DNA of 64,000 bases, from assembly GCA_028671895.1 (NCBI GenBank), contig CM053803.1:43708786-43772785 (forward strand), in the 5' to 3' direction. The translations under genes and the position numbers were made by a program. Each line of letters opens with the position of its first letter. Position 1 is the first letter of the stretch. Below are positions 1-13,696 of the stretch, in pieces. The notes under the pieces are model-generated. The model had not been told where the DNA came from. It searched no databases and worked only from the letters and a program-made list of their open reading frames with translations. The DNA is from Oenanthe sinensis (Eukaryota > Streptophyta > Magnoliopsida > Apiales > Apiaceae).

Positions 1-1951
1 TTATCCTACATTGAGTTTGGTAGCATGGTGCTGTCTTTGGCGACAAGGTTTCGTTCTATCATGAAAGGTTCCTAAACGACTTTAAGTAGTCTCTTAATCA
101 AGCTGCTTTAATTGACAATCATGCCTCTCGTGTAATTGTTTAGTTAGCAACCACAGCTACTTCAATGCAAATGTCTACAACTATAAAAACATTCAATTGT
201 CAGTTATCATGATTCAAATATAACGAATTACGTGAAATTTGTGTAAAACTACAAAAAAGTACTAAAGAAAACACTAATCTCTCCGAGTTCATCTGCACAA
301 TTAGTCTCTTAACTTAATTCTCGAAAATTCTGTGCAAGAGCACGGTTTAACTTTGTGATTCTGCTTCAATGTGCAGGACAGACTCTATTAAAACTATGTG
401 AATAAATACACCTAACAATGCAATCAACACATGTATATATATATGGCTGCACTTCATATGGTCCCCTGCACAGCTTGAAGCTGGTCCAAGGCACTCATAT
501 ACACCACCATACAAAAAACACAAATGTACGTGTGCGTGTCTGTATGTATGCAGAGACTGAGAAAGTAAAATTTCACACGTGGTTTCAATGCACAGACGTA
601 CAGTAATACTGACTTGAGTTCTCAAGTTCTGTATCTTGTATTTTTGTGAGTATTGTTGGGTCCTCGTCACATCTATTCTTAGATTGAGATTGATCCTCTA
701 TCTCCCACTCTAATGTTTTAATACCCCCTCCTCATTTCTTCTTGAAATTTGGGTTTCTACTTGTGCATTTATCTCTTTCATTACATATATGATATATGTA
801 TCATAAGTCCCTTTCTCTTCTTTAGAGCAAACTCAATACATGTTGTATGGGTCTGGTCTTGTAACATTCATATTCATATTAATAAACACGGATATCACTG
901 GTTTTTTATGTGAATACGGGGAGGCCACTAACCTCTATCCATGCTTAACCATTTTAGGATTTTCACGTATCCGCGGATATCTCCGTCATACCACATAAAC
1001 TTGACAACCTCCCAGACAACTCCTATTGTAGATGGTCTTATAGGCCCAGCTCTGTCTGTATTGTGTACATGTAGACATAGTACACAAACAGCTTGTAGCT
1101 TGATTAATATAAACTTTACATATGTAAGCATAAGCTCAACACCCATGATAAATATAAGTAGCCAACAGATCTTCATCTTCTTCAATTAACTTTTTTTATA
1201 TAGCTCATATTAATCTATCAATCACATTTATTAATTTATTGTTAAGTATGACAAGCATGATGGGGATAATACAATCATATCTGAGGTACAATATTATTAG
1301 TCAACTAAGCGAAAAAAATAAAAAATTATTAGTCTCCCTTGTATAAAATGTAATCTTATTTTACGATTTACATATCTTTAGACTTATAAAAAATAATATA
1401 TACACTTGTAAAAAATGTTATAGCATAGTGACCAGAGTCACAGGTCAAATTTAACAGGGAGAACACCTTTTTTTATATAAAGGTCAAATGATCGACAACA
1501 GATGTTTGTTATAAGATGCTTATTGCGCTTAATTCTTCTGATAAAATAAAATACACTAAAATCTAACCTAAGCGCAGTAAAAAAAAGTGGCCCCTTGTAT
1601 TCACAAATCTAACACCTTACCGCGTCTAATTTCAATGATAAAGTATACTGCAACATACGAGCCCCCTCTATAGATAGCTTATGCATGTTAAAAAAGAATG
1701 AGCACCTAATGCAAAAATAAAAATTACTGGACCGCAGATTGATAACACTAATGCTAAAAAGGAATACTAACATCCGGACAAGCTACAATTAGGCAAACTA
1801 AATTGATAGCATAAGAAATTTAGAAGGCATGGCTATATATATCTTGTAAGCAACAAACTATAAAACTGTTACAATTCTGTAAATTATGAGCTTAAAGGCC
1901 AGAGGGGCTTAATTATATTGAAACTAGAAATGTAGATAAATGGGCGCCTCA
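1..1951. other. intergenic / 3' flank of TIM22
   Basis: No supported gene. Open frames here are short, lack family resemblance and overlap on both strands. The sequence is AT-rich and includes the presumed 3' UTR and downstream flank of the minus-strand TIM22 gene. I see no RNA gene or mobile element with clear ends. Confidence 0.5.
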
Positions 1952-4401
1952 TCACTCGTGTCTTTCCAGAAATTTCTCTATAAGCACTGAGAATGCAGCG
2001 AAGCCTGCACAACCGACACATGCTGCTTGTGGTCCAGCTGAAAAATACAGAACAGCTATATAAGAGCTTAGGATTCAGGTAAGACAGTTATGAGGGACAA
2101 CAGGGCCATATTAGTACGCACCAATTAGCTAGCCTGACATCGCATAAAAAGGTTGTACCAGTGCACAAGGCTTGTGCATTAGCTTTTTAGCACGTGTGAT
2201 ATCAATAAACTATTCAATTACTTAAAATGATAAAAAATGAATATGACCTCTTGAAAGAACATAAGATCTGAGCAAGATTCAATAAAACTTTTTCGGTTTA
2301 CTAAGTTGGAAATTAGGGAATGGTGGAGAGTTTAGAGAATTGTATATACATTAAACAGTCCAAGTCAGTGAGTTAGAATTTTGTTTCATTCCTTTTATTC
2401 ATCTCACAACAAGCTACAGCCTATCAGACCATACTCTTGCAATTGTTTTCTGTCTTCTCCTGTGTCATGTTACGGGTATTCCAAATATTATCTCTGCACC
2501 AGTCATTTAATTTGTTTGAGCTATTTACTATGTATCACTTGGAAGCATGGGCGTGTTTTTTCAGTATCAATAACCAAACTAATCTTCATGGCACTGCAAC
2601 ATGATCGACCACTACGAAATCTTATTGAATCCTAGAACTTTTACTAATTATGAGATATTCAGAAAAGTTTAAATGTAAGTATATATTATTCTCTTTAACA
2701 TCCTCTAAAGGTAGAGGAGATTAGAAGAAGATCACTTTTAAATAATGACCCTCTAAAAGAATAAGTTTCATCTTGCTACTATGTAAGCAGCATACAAAGC
2801 ATTCAAAATAATGACCATGAGAATTTACTAATGTCCCTGTCAAGACTCAAGAGTAGTCATAGAAGTGAACAAGACATTACCTTTCACTGACAGGGCGCCT
2901 CCGGTTACACACCCTGCAACAACTGTGTTTGTTATGTCATGTTTTGCACGAGCCTACGCAAAAAAAGGGTAAAACAATGTAAAAGAAGAGACTGAACTAA
3001 ATTTGTTATAATCAAACAATTTCATATATAATAAAATTAATTTACGTCAAAGTAGAGATCTTTATATCACAAGCATATCATATATAATCTCCACAACCGG
3101 TTGTTTTCTTTCGTCCTTCCATTCTCCATAGAAACTAATAATCCATTTTTTGAAAACATAGACGTACCTTTTCAACAACACATTCAGCAGCTGAAAAAAC
3201 TAAGCCCATTACAGCAAAAGCCTTGCAAGAACCCCAGCTTCTCCTACCCATCTGCTTCGCAGTATAAATAAATTGCTGTCTTCCTGTCATTTCGTCCTGC
3301 ATTATAGGATTGTCTAAGGCTCCTAGAAACAATCCCATGAACAACCCAATGCCACCTCCTACCGACATTTACCAGCACAACAATACACAAAATTATCATA
3401 ACATAACAACATACGTCTTCATTCGAAAGTATCTATCTGATTTCAGTATTATATTTACCATTAGTTAGCCTTAAGTTGTGCGTGATTGACTGAAAAGTGG
3501 AATAAAATGTAAATTATGATGAAATTTTAATTTTTATGCATGATAATTGATGCTCATTATATACTCTAGGACTCTACTATTTCAATCCACAAACTAAAAC
3601 TAGTAGTGTTCTGTCCCAAATAATGTTCATCTATTCATCCTATTCATATTCTTTACATATCATATCACATAATTTTTGCCTTTCAACTAATTTCTTCTAT
3701 GTATATATATATTTCAATCATCACATTTTTTTTGTTATCAAAACCTACTTTCATTCTATCAAACCGAAAACAATATAATCTACCTAGGCAGAACTACCTA
3801 GGACCCTGCATTAATACATGCCAAATACCTTATACAGAAACACGAACTAAAGAACAAACAATCAAACACCAATTCGGGGACTGAAGACGGGCATGGCAAT
3901 TGGCAAGCTATTACATACATTGGATTTTATGGTATCATGCTCACACAGTCACACATTGTAGTTTTTTAGTCTAAACATTGCGATATTTTCTTAGTTAAGA
4001 CTCGCTAAACAAAAATTAAACAAAATAAGATAATAAAGTTTCCGAGATTAACTCAGGAAAATTAGCTTAAGTGTTTTTTAGCATAGATATTTTTGTAATT
4101 GTCTATAATTACAATAACACATTCGTATTTATATGAAAATTTTTATTAACCTCGTGAAAATTAGGAAAATTATGTGAAGTAATCTCAGGAACATTCATTT
4201 CACAAGATAAAGTAGTCGAGTCAAGAATTAAAATAAACACAAACCCATGACACCACTAACGACGCTACGAACACCACAGTTGTTCCAAATATCTTGGCCC
4301 CGAACTTCTTCAATTGTGGGCAATCGTATCGGCTCCACCCGAGGAGGAGGATCTTGTAATACTGCTGTTTTGGCTGCGTTGTCTGAATTAGAACTAGTCA
4401 T
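1952..4401 (-). CDS. TIM22: mitochondrial import inner membrane translocase subunit TIM22
   Basis: Four exons on the minus strand: 4401-4245, 3358-3168, 2953-2881 and 2037-1952, with GT-AG introns and matching phases, giving 507 nt and 168 aa. This is the normal length for plant TIM22. The N-terminus (about residues 1-50) has the conserved block PIRLPTIEEVRGQDIWNNC. A glycine-rich first membrane segment follows (GGGIGLFMGLFLGALDNP), then RQQFIYTAKQMGRRSW and a C-terminal segment with GPQAACVGCAGFAAFSVL. The family (PRAT: Tim17/22/23) forms the inner-membrane channel that inserts carrier proteins, so the mitoferrin carrier downstream in this window is a typical type of client, although linkage is probably coincidental. 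The start ATG (4399-4401) is the first in frame and gives the expected N-terminus. No breaks are seen. Confidence 0.93.
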
Positions 4402-5348
4402 TGTAGCTAGCTTTAGTGCAGCTGTTACCGTTATAGCAATTTATGTGTACAATATATATGTGTAGATTTAAATGAAAAAAAGACAATGGGTGACGCTTGA
4501 CAGTGCCGTCATAGATGAAGCGAGGGAAAAGAAAGCAAGGTTTATGAATAGGAAAAGTCTCAGTCTTGTCTTGGGCTACAAGTAGCCGTTTTATTTTCCC
4601 TTTAAAATATAGGAAATTTATATAATATGTCATAAATTAATGAAGTTATTTATCAATACGTCCATTTTTATATTCATTTTATAAATATGTCATATTACTT
4701 TATTATCACACTTGAATATGAATATTAAGACTAATATACCCTTAGATTAACTTAACGTACTTGACCTGTAATTAATAATAATTAGTAAATATAGAATTGT
4801 TTTATTTTCACAAGTCTTAATCTTATAATAATTTAATTTTTTTTGAAGATGAGTTTTGTAATACATGTTTTTTATTATCTAATTGTTTGAATAATAATAT
4901 GATTGAATTCTCGAAACTTATTATATGTATATGTAAAATATAGGTTGTTTAGATCTTAATACTATTTTTTTATTTTCATTTTTTAATAATTTTTTGTGAA
5001 ACAAAAAATTGAAAGACAAATTTTATTTTAAACTTTATATATTTAACATATATTAAAATTTTGCAATAAAATAATTTAGTCTCAAATTTAGATTTAGAGG
5101 ATTTAATTTATTTATATTATAATTATATTAAATTTATTTTAGAATTTCAATTGATTTAAGCTAGAAGTATAAAAGTGTCCTTTTAAATACAAATAAAAAT
5201 AAGACATATTTGTAAACAGCTTTTAAGTTTGGGATATATTAGAAAAAACCCTAAAATAAAATACAAAACAAATGTTTGGTCCACATCAATTCTTATTGGG
5301 CTCCAATTTTGTGGTAATAATAATAACACTCCATGTTATTCCCATACA
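4402..5348. other. intergenic, AT-rich; TIM22 upstream region
   Basis: This contains the TIM22 5' flank and then ~900 bp of very AT-rich sequence with no credible frame. No TIR or LTR ends were recognised. Confidence 0.45.
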
Positions 5349-5514
5349 ATAAAACTTCTATAAATTAATAATGTCGGGATCGATAAATTTTATTAATTAA
5401 TTAAGATTATTAATTAATTATAATAAAAGATGTATTGTTATTATTATGTTGGAATCAAAAATCTGTATTAAAAATATTAATTTATCGCGAGTTATTAATT
5501 TATCGAGGTTTTAT
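5349..5514. repeat. small MITE with ~37-bp imperfect TIRs
   Basis: The left end (ATAAAACTTCTATAAATTAA...) is the imperfect reverse complement of the right end (...TTAATTTATCGAGGTTTTAT). The arms are ~37 bp and flank an AT-rich centre of ATTAATTAATTA palindromes. No coding capacity. The superfamily cannot be assigned because the target duplication is unclear. Confidence 0.65.
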
Positions 5515-5894
5515 CATAGGAACTATAGGATAAATGAATATATTATATAGAAAATATTAATATTATTAAAAGGTAATTTTATTCCACTAATATAATATAT
5601 ATATATATATAATATAGTTTTTTTGACAAATTTAAAGCAAAATTCATTAACTTGAACTGAACTCAGCCGAGCCAAATCCCCAATCGATTATGCAACCAGG
5701 TTGTTTTGTTTCCGAATCGCTTAACAGAGTAAATAAAAAATTTCTTGAAACTAAAAATGAATTCAATCTAGTCACCACGAGATTTGTTAGAACAGATACT
5801 CATTTGTAAGGTTATAAGTCAATCTAGTAAAAAAAATAAAAATGAATTTAATAGTTTACCGACCAATTCACCCTACACAATCTCTATAACATCA

Positions 5895-6649
5895 AGAGTA
5901 AAGTGCACTTTGTGTACTTGTATTTTGGGTGTCAGACCACTTGAGATATTGGACTTCTAAAATTACCATTTACTATACCGGACTTCTAACTTTTTTACAA
6001 TATGTGTACTACCGTCAAATCTGGCTAACTCCGTTAAATTTTTCAAGAGCATTTCAAACTTTTCGTCATCATCTTCTTCCTCAAACTCATTTTCACCATT
6101 GTTGAAACCTTTGAGGAATTAAAAATTGAATATCTCATTCATTTCTTAACGAAATCAAGTCATTCAAATTGCAATATAACCATCTTTTTCTTCTCTACAA
6201 ATTGATATTGATTTTCACTATCAATATTTTAATTTGGTGAAAACAATTTAAAAGGATATAACTAAAAAATATACATTAATTGAAGTTTATTAAATATACA
6301 AATTCTTGAAAGTACATCTTTGATAGTTATAATTGATATCCCATTATAGAGGAGAAAAAGAATATTTTAACGCAATTTAAATGAGTCTATTTCGTTATGA
6401 AAATGGATGATATATTCGAGTTTCAAGTTCTCACAGAAATTATCAATGTCGAAAATAAGTTTGAGGAAGAGGATGATTGATAAAAGACGAATTTATCCCT
6501 GAATTTCTAACAGTGTTAAATTAATTTGACGGTAGTACACACATTGTAAAAACGTTAAAAGTCCGGTATAGCAAGTAGTAATTTTAGAAGTCCAATATCT
6601 CAAGTAGTTTTACACCCAAAATACGAGTACACAAAGTGCACTTTACTCT
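5895..6649. mobile_element. 755-bp foldback-type TIR element with 7-bp target duplication
   Basis: Ends AGAGTAAAGTGCACTTTG... and ...CAAAGTGCACTTTACTCT are inverted copies. The arms stay similar for ~125 bp. The flanks are AACATCA at 5888-5894 and again at 6650-6656, an exact 7-bp direct repeat. The interior is non-coding. Long arms suggest a MULE-like or foldback element, but 7 bp is short for a MULE duplication (usually 9-10), so the class is left open. Confidence 0.8.
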
Positions 6650-6656
6650 AACATCA

Positions 6657-7076
6657 ATAGATGAATTATCTCAATTAATAAATCTCTCACACATTTGGGA
6701 GTACCCATTTATCGAGATTTTGTGGTGTATTTAATCTAGTGGTACTCAATAAAATTTTTAAAAATTCATGTATATTCAATTTAAATTTTAAAAAATTCAT
6801 TAAAATAGGATGATATTTAATTTGAATTTAAAAAAAATTCAAATCAATATACAATTTATGAAACGTTCCAAAATTCTATCTAAATTTATGAGACTCTATA
6901 TCCACTATCCAAGATTGTATATCGAGTGTGTGAGAATCAATGTAAAATTTAAATCAAATACAATTTTTTAATATTTATAAATTAATAATGTTTTTTTTTA
7001 TTTTTAAAATCCAAATTCAATAATATGCAAGTACCATACTGTTTAAAAAAAAGGTTGGACCAAAATAATATAAACT
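6657..7076. other. AT-rich intergenic DNA with short internal repeats
   Basis: Repeated AAAAATTCAT / TTTAAATTTAAAAAATTC segments, no coding frame and no defined ends. It may be remnants of an element. Confidence 0.4.
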
Positions 7077-7170
7077 TGGGCCCTGTACAGTACTAAATCC
7101 CCCAAGTTGGGTTTGGGCTTACAAGTTGGGCCAACAAAGTATATACAGAAGTATCACCCATCTAGGGTTC
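7077..7170 (+). promoter_or_regulatory. ribosomal-protein-type promoter: site II motifs and telo-box-like element
   Basis: TGGGCC occurs at 7077-7082 and 7127-7132, with TGGGCT at 7114-7119. A telo-box-like CTAGGGTTC lies near 7162-7170, just before the leader and the ATG at 7228. This pairing of site II and telo-box is established for plant ribosomal protein genes. It shows that the locus once had, and may still have, a working RP-gene promoter. Confidence 0.65.
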
Positions 7171-7227
7171 TCTCCTCTGAGTCCTACCCGTGTAGCTCCA
7201 GCTCAGTCGGGTCATTAACATAACATC

Positions 7228-9235
<2,008 letters not shown>

Positions 9236-9739
9236 TGTATTTCGCTGGTTGTCCACTACTAAAGAAGACTATGAAGAGACTAGTAGCCAACCGCTTCTTG
9301 AGTCTGTATTTATCCTGAAATTGAGTTTCATCTGGATTTTGCTTTGATTGATTTTTCAATCGTACTGGGCTGTGGTTTATACTTGTCATCATTTTGACAG
9401 TTCTTATTTCCTTTTAAACGCACTACATCATTGGTTTTGTTTCTTGGTATAATGAACTGCAATGCTGAAGCAATTTCTTTAGTGAAATTTAATGATAACA
9501 CATATAAACCTTATGCATATGCTTGTTCCGGTGTGGTTTAATGATATCAATATTGGGTAATTAAAGTCGTTTGACACATCTAATAAGTACTGTATTAAGT
9601 TGCATTTAAGTTGTAAATTAGATATAATTTAAACTTATAAATTGTTTATACAAGCTTATAAGAATGACTAATATTTAGGTAAATTTATTTTTTATATTAT
9701 ATTTTATTGATATTTACTATAAAATTTTATAACGTTGAG

Positions 9740-9996
9740 AATTTATGTTAATATAATATAATATTATCTGTGAGAAGTTGTATAAAAGGAGGATTATCGG
9801 GGGTTAGAGTTGTATGTTATTATATAATGATATTTATATATTAATATTCATAAACTTTAATGATATATTAAATAAAAATTATAGGATAAGTAGAATTCTT
9901 AAATTAGAAAATATAGAATATAATTTAAATATAATATAATATTATCTGTGAGGAGTTGTATAAAAGGAGGATTATCGGGGGTTAAAGTTGTATGTA
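9740..9996. repeat. tandem repeat array, left part
   Basis: A unit containing AATATAATATTATCTGTGAG and GTTGTATAAAAGGAGGATTA recurs twice here at ~180-bp spacing. The array continues at 12035-12510 beyond the inserted TG...CA element. Non-coding. Confidence 0.7.
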
Positions 9997-12034
9997 TGTA
10001 ACATCCCCTTTCCAAAATGAGACGAGTGGTTATTTATCAAACCACAAACCTGTATAAAGAGTACTAAAATTCACCATACTTAATAATTAAATAAGTCTAA
10101 CAGGTCTCCAAACTAATATCAATACCTCCAAAATAATTCAAAATGATAAATTCGAATATTGCCAAAATCTCTAATAATAAAAATGACTAAAATAATCCTT
10201 TAAGTTCAAACATCCTAATAAATGTAAATAAGGGAGCTTTCCATCACACATCCCAAGATCCCCCTAAGTACCTGCCAGAAGAAAAAATACGACATGAGCC
10301 AAATGCCCAGTACGGATTGGAATATAGTTTATAAAACAAGAAGCAAGATATATACTCCCTCTGTCCCATTCAATTGTATACACTTTCTTTTTTTGGATGT
10401 CCCTCTCATTTGTATATATTCCAAAAATAGTAAAGTTTTAATAATAAAAAACACTATTACACCCATTAACTTTTCTCCACTATGTCAAATTCATAATATA
10501 AAAATACTATTACACTCACTACTTTCCTCCACTATCTCAAATTTATTATTAAATATTAATAGGTCCCACCACTTTACCCACTTTTCATCTAACCTTACTC
10601 ATTTTTTAATGGATGCATTGGTCTCCGTGCCCATGAGAAATGCATACTTCTCAATGGGATGGAGGGAGTAATTTGATAATAATAAATAAACTTTAATTTT
10701 TAAAGACAAGGCTGAAGCAAAGAGGGGTTAGGATATTTCATACCGATATCAAAACAGATAACAAATACACACATCATAGGGTACCTAATGCGTGCAACAA
10801 ACCGGACGTGTACGGCATATACAACCTCACCGTCAAATATCAAATCACAAATTAAATCAAATCTGGGTGCACCCACATATCCTCAAACAAATATCAAATA
10901 CGCAAAGCTCGCCACCTGAGCTATCAGAAGGATACGTCGTGACTAATCACACTGTCACGGAAGTGTCATGCCACTGGTGCCGCAATGACATGGCTGTAGT
11001 ACCCCGACAGCTGGTTAAATCGGTATACCCTATATCACTCTAAGGGTTCTAATAAAATAATTTTCACAATTTTAAAATCACCTGAACAGATATTTCATAT
11101 ATTCTACGCAGATATGTAACATATATAATTTTCAAACGGAACGAATTAAATATAACTAATCCTAAAAAAAAGTAGCGTTGAAGAGAAAGGGGACGAAATT
11201 CGTACCTCGAAATAGCAATCTCAAACACTAACGAAAACTGCATAGACTCACAAAATTTCTGGTTCACGATCTGTTCTTCTTGATCAAGACAATTCAATGC
11301 GTCCAAGGTACCAAGTAGCGCCTCTGTATTTCTTCCACTTTAAGGTTTAATAAAACTCACGGTTGTGTATACATGGGTCTTGTATATATATACTGAATAA
11401 AATAATCCTTAACACCCAATCGAAAATATCACATCTCAAACGTCGAACTTCTTCATAACTCCAATTCTGCCCAGATCTGTATTTTACCTTTTTGACCCTC
11501 TAAACGATGTTTTCTGGAAAAACTTAAAACACAACAATCGTAGAGAACGAAAAGATCTTTCTAAAAAGTCCAGAATCAATGAATTCCGACTTACGATGAA
11601 TTATTACGAATTTTACAAGACAGCTGATTTGTGTATGAATAATCCTACGAATTTTACAAACAAAGATGAAGAAAAAGAATAAGGATTTGTGTATCGAGAA
11701 AAATTTACATATGTTTAGTCTTGGTAGCTAGAAAAGAATATGAAAGAATGAGGAGATCTTAATCTATATGTAGAGTTTTAAAATCCTACAACAAAACCTA
11801 CTACGATTCAAATACCAATATTCGAAAGCCCGTTATTCTAATCCAGTTTTAATTCCAAATCTCTATCTAATTTTAATCCTTTATTATTATTATTAATCTA
11901 TTTTATTACAAATTCTATTTCTAATCAAATTTAATATAATAAATATTATGGTTAAAGAAAATAATCTTTACAAATTCTAATCTAATTCTAATTATTATTA
12001 TTAATATCTAAATAAATAAATTACGGATATTACA
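9997..12034. mobile_element. 2.04-kb TG...CA element, probably a solo LTR, with ATGTA target duplication
   Basis: It starts TGTAACATCC and ends GGATATTACA, near-inverted ends typical of LTRs. It is flanked on both sides by ATGTA (9992-9996 and 12035-12039), the 5-bp duplication expected of LTR retrotransposons. No gag or pol is seen, and there is no second copy of the ends inside, so a solo LTR or a non-autonomous element fits best. A MITE sits inside it. Confidence 0.75.
10353..10670. repeat. Stowaway-like MITE nested in the TG...CA element
   Basis: TACTCCCTCTGTCCCATT at the left and AATGGGATGGAGGGAGTA at the right are inverted ends, with a TA at each border. The 318-bp interior is non-coding. 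This is the common plant CTCCCTCCGTCCC type. Confidence 0.75.
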
Positions 12035-12510
12035 ATGTATGATATATATATATATTTTTTTTTATTTTTTTTTAAAATTTGATTTTATTAAAATTGAATG
12101 GTTAAGATCGTTTGATATTTATATATTAATATTCATAAACTTTAATGATATATTAAATAAAAATTATATGATAAGTAGGATTCTTAAAATAGAAAATATA
12201 GAATATAATTTAAATATAATATAATATTATCCGTGAGGAGTTGTATAAAATGAGGATTATCGGGGCTTAGAGTTGTATGTGTGATATATATTTTTTAAAA
12301 TTTGATTTTATTAAAATTGAATGGTTAAGATCGTTTGATATTTATATATTAATATTCATAAACTTTAATGATATGTTAAATAAAAATTATAGGATAAGTA
12401 GGATTCTTAAAATAGAAAATATAGAATATAATTTAAATATAATATAATACTATCCGTGAGGAGTTATATAAAAGGAGGACTACCGATGGTCAGAGTTGTA
12501 TATATGATAT
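12035..12510. repeat. tandem repeat array, right part
   Basis: This continues the array at 9740-9996. Two more units are spaced ~218 bp apart and share the ATATTATCCGTGAGGAGTTG and TTAAAATTGAATGGTTAAGA blocks. The longer spacing comes from an extra TTTTAAAATTTGATTTTATT segment. Confidence 0.7.
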
Positions 12511-13335
12511 ATATTCTTTTTAAAATTAGCTTTTATTAAAATTGAATATTTAAGATTTCATATAAAATTGGACGGTAAAGATCTTTTCTATGATTCACTT
12601 TGTACCAAAACTTTTAATTTTTCGGCTATAATAATATAGCATAGATGTTAAAACAAAGCGGTACTAAATGTACAAGAAGCTTGTAGTATCATCAATGAAA
12701 ATGAAAATAAATAATCGTATATAGATAAATCTATTTTAGCAAATGCGGTAATCGATATTTAATACTAACAAAATTTAAAATTTACAAGCTTATAGTATAG
12801 ATATACTCCAATTTTCTTCTAACAGAATATAGCTAGTCAATTTATTTTATTTTCTATTTGAATTCGTAATTCATGAAGGCCAGTCACAAGCTTATAGATG
12901 TTTGATCTTGAATAGTTTCATCTTAAAGATGACGAAGATAAGTGCGGATAACAAAAAATGATTTTTTTTTTCTCGTTTTTTAGCATATTAGGAATTATTT
13001 TATAGTTATGGATGTTACAAAAATGTATTTACTGAAATAACTCTTTGTATTTTATAATAATTTTATTCACTCTTTCAATTATTTTAACGAGATTAGGAGA
13101 AGTTCATAAATTGATCAAAAAATTCTATAAATTTACTTAAATCCCTTCAATCCCACAAAATTTACATTTTTTTAACAAAGTTCCAATGCACACATATTTT
13201 AATAAATGCACACATATTTTAATAATATTTTATAATAATATTTTCATTGAATATCTCAATAGTTTAAAAACTTAACTAAATGCATACATATTTTAATAAA
13301 TGTTTATAATCTAGTTTCAAAACTCCTAAATTTAA
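12511..13335. other. intergenic, AT-rich, nothing recognised
   Basis: No coding frame. A short local duplication (ACACATATTTTAATAA repeated near 13190-13215) is the only pattern seen. Confidence 0.4.
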
Positions 13336-13583
13336 TACTTCCTTCGTCCCGATTCAACTGTCTTGTTTGACTTTTTTATGATCAATTTGACTAAATTTTG
13401 ACCAAAGATTAGAGATTATTCTTTTATAATTTTTGAAAATTAAAATTTACATATTAAAGTAGATTATATATATTTTCTAATAACATATTTTTTATAATGA
13501 TATAATATATCTAAATCTTGGTCAATTTGAGCATGAAAAGTCAAACATGACACTTGAATCGGGAGGGAACGAGGGAGGGAGTA
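13336..13583. repeat. Stowaway-like MITE upstream of the UGT cluster
   Basis: The left end TACTTCCTTCGTCCCGATTC and the right end GAATCGGGAGGGAACGAGG...GGAGTA are inverted. The arms extend inwards with GTCAAAC / GTTTGAC blocks. 248 bp, non-coding, ~110 bp before the decayed first UGT copy. Confidence 0.72.
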
Positions 13584-13696
13584 CTCTTTAACATGAAATC
13601 CTAGACAATCTTTTGATCGATAGTAATGCGTGATTTGATTAATAAAATCTCAAATTAATTTACTGAAATATTGTTGTGTTGTGCAAGTAGATTTAA

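Noticed and set aside
347..1189. Overlapping short open frames on both strands (60-107 codons)
   Set aside because: No family resemblance, low-complexity residues, no promoter or splice context; likely chance.
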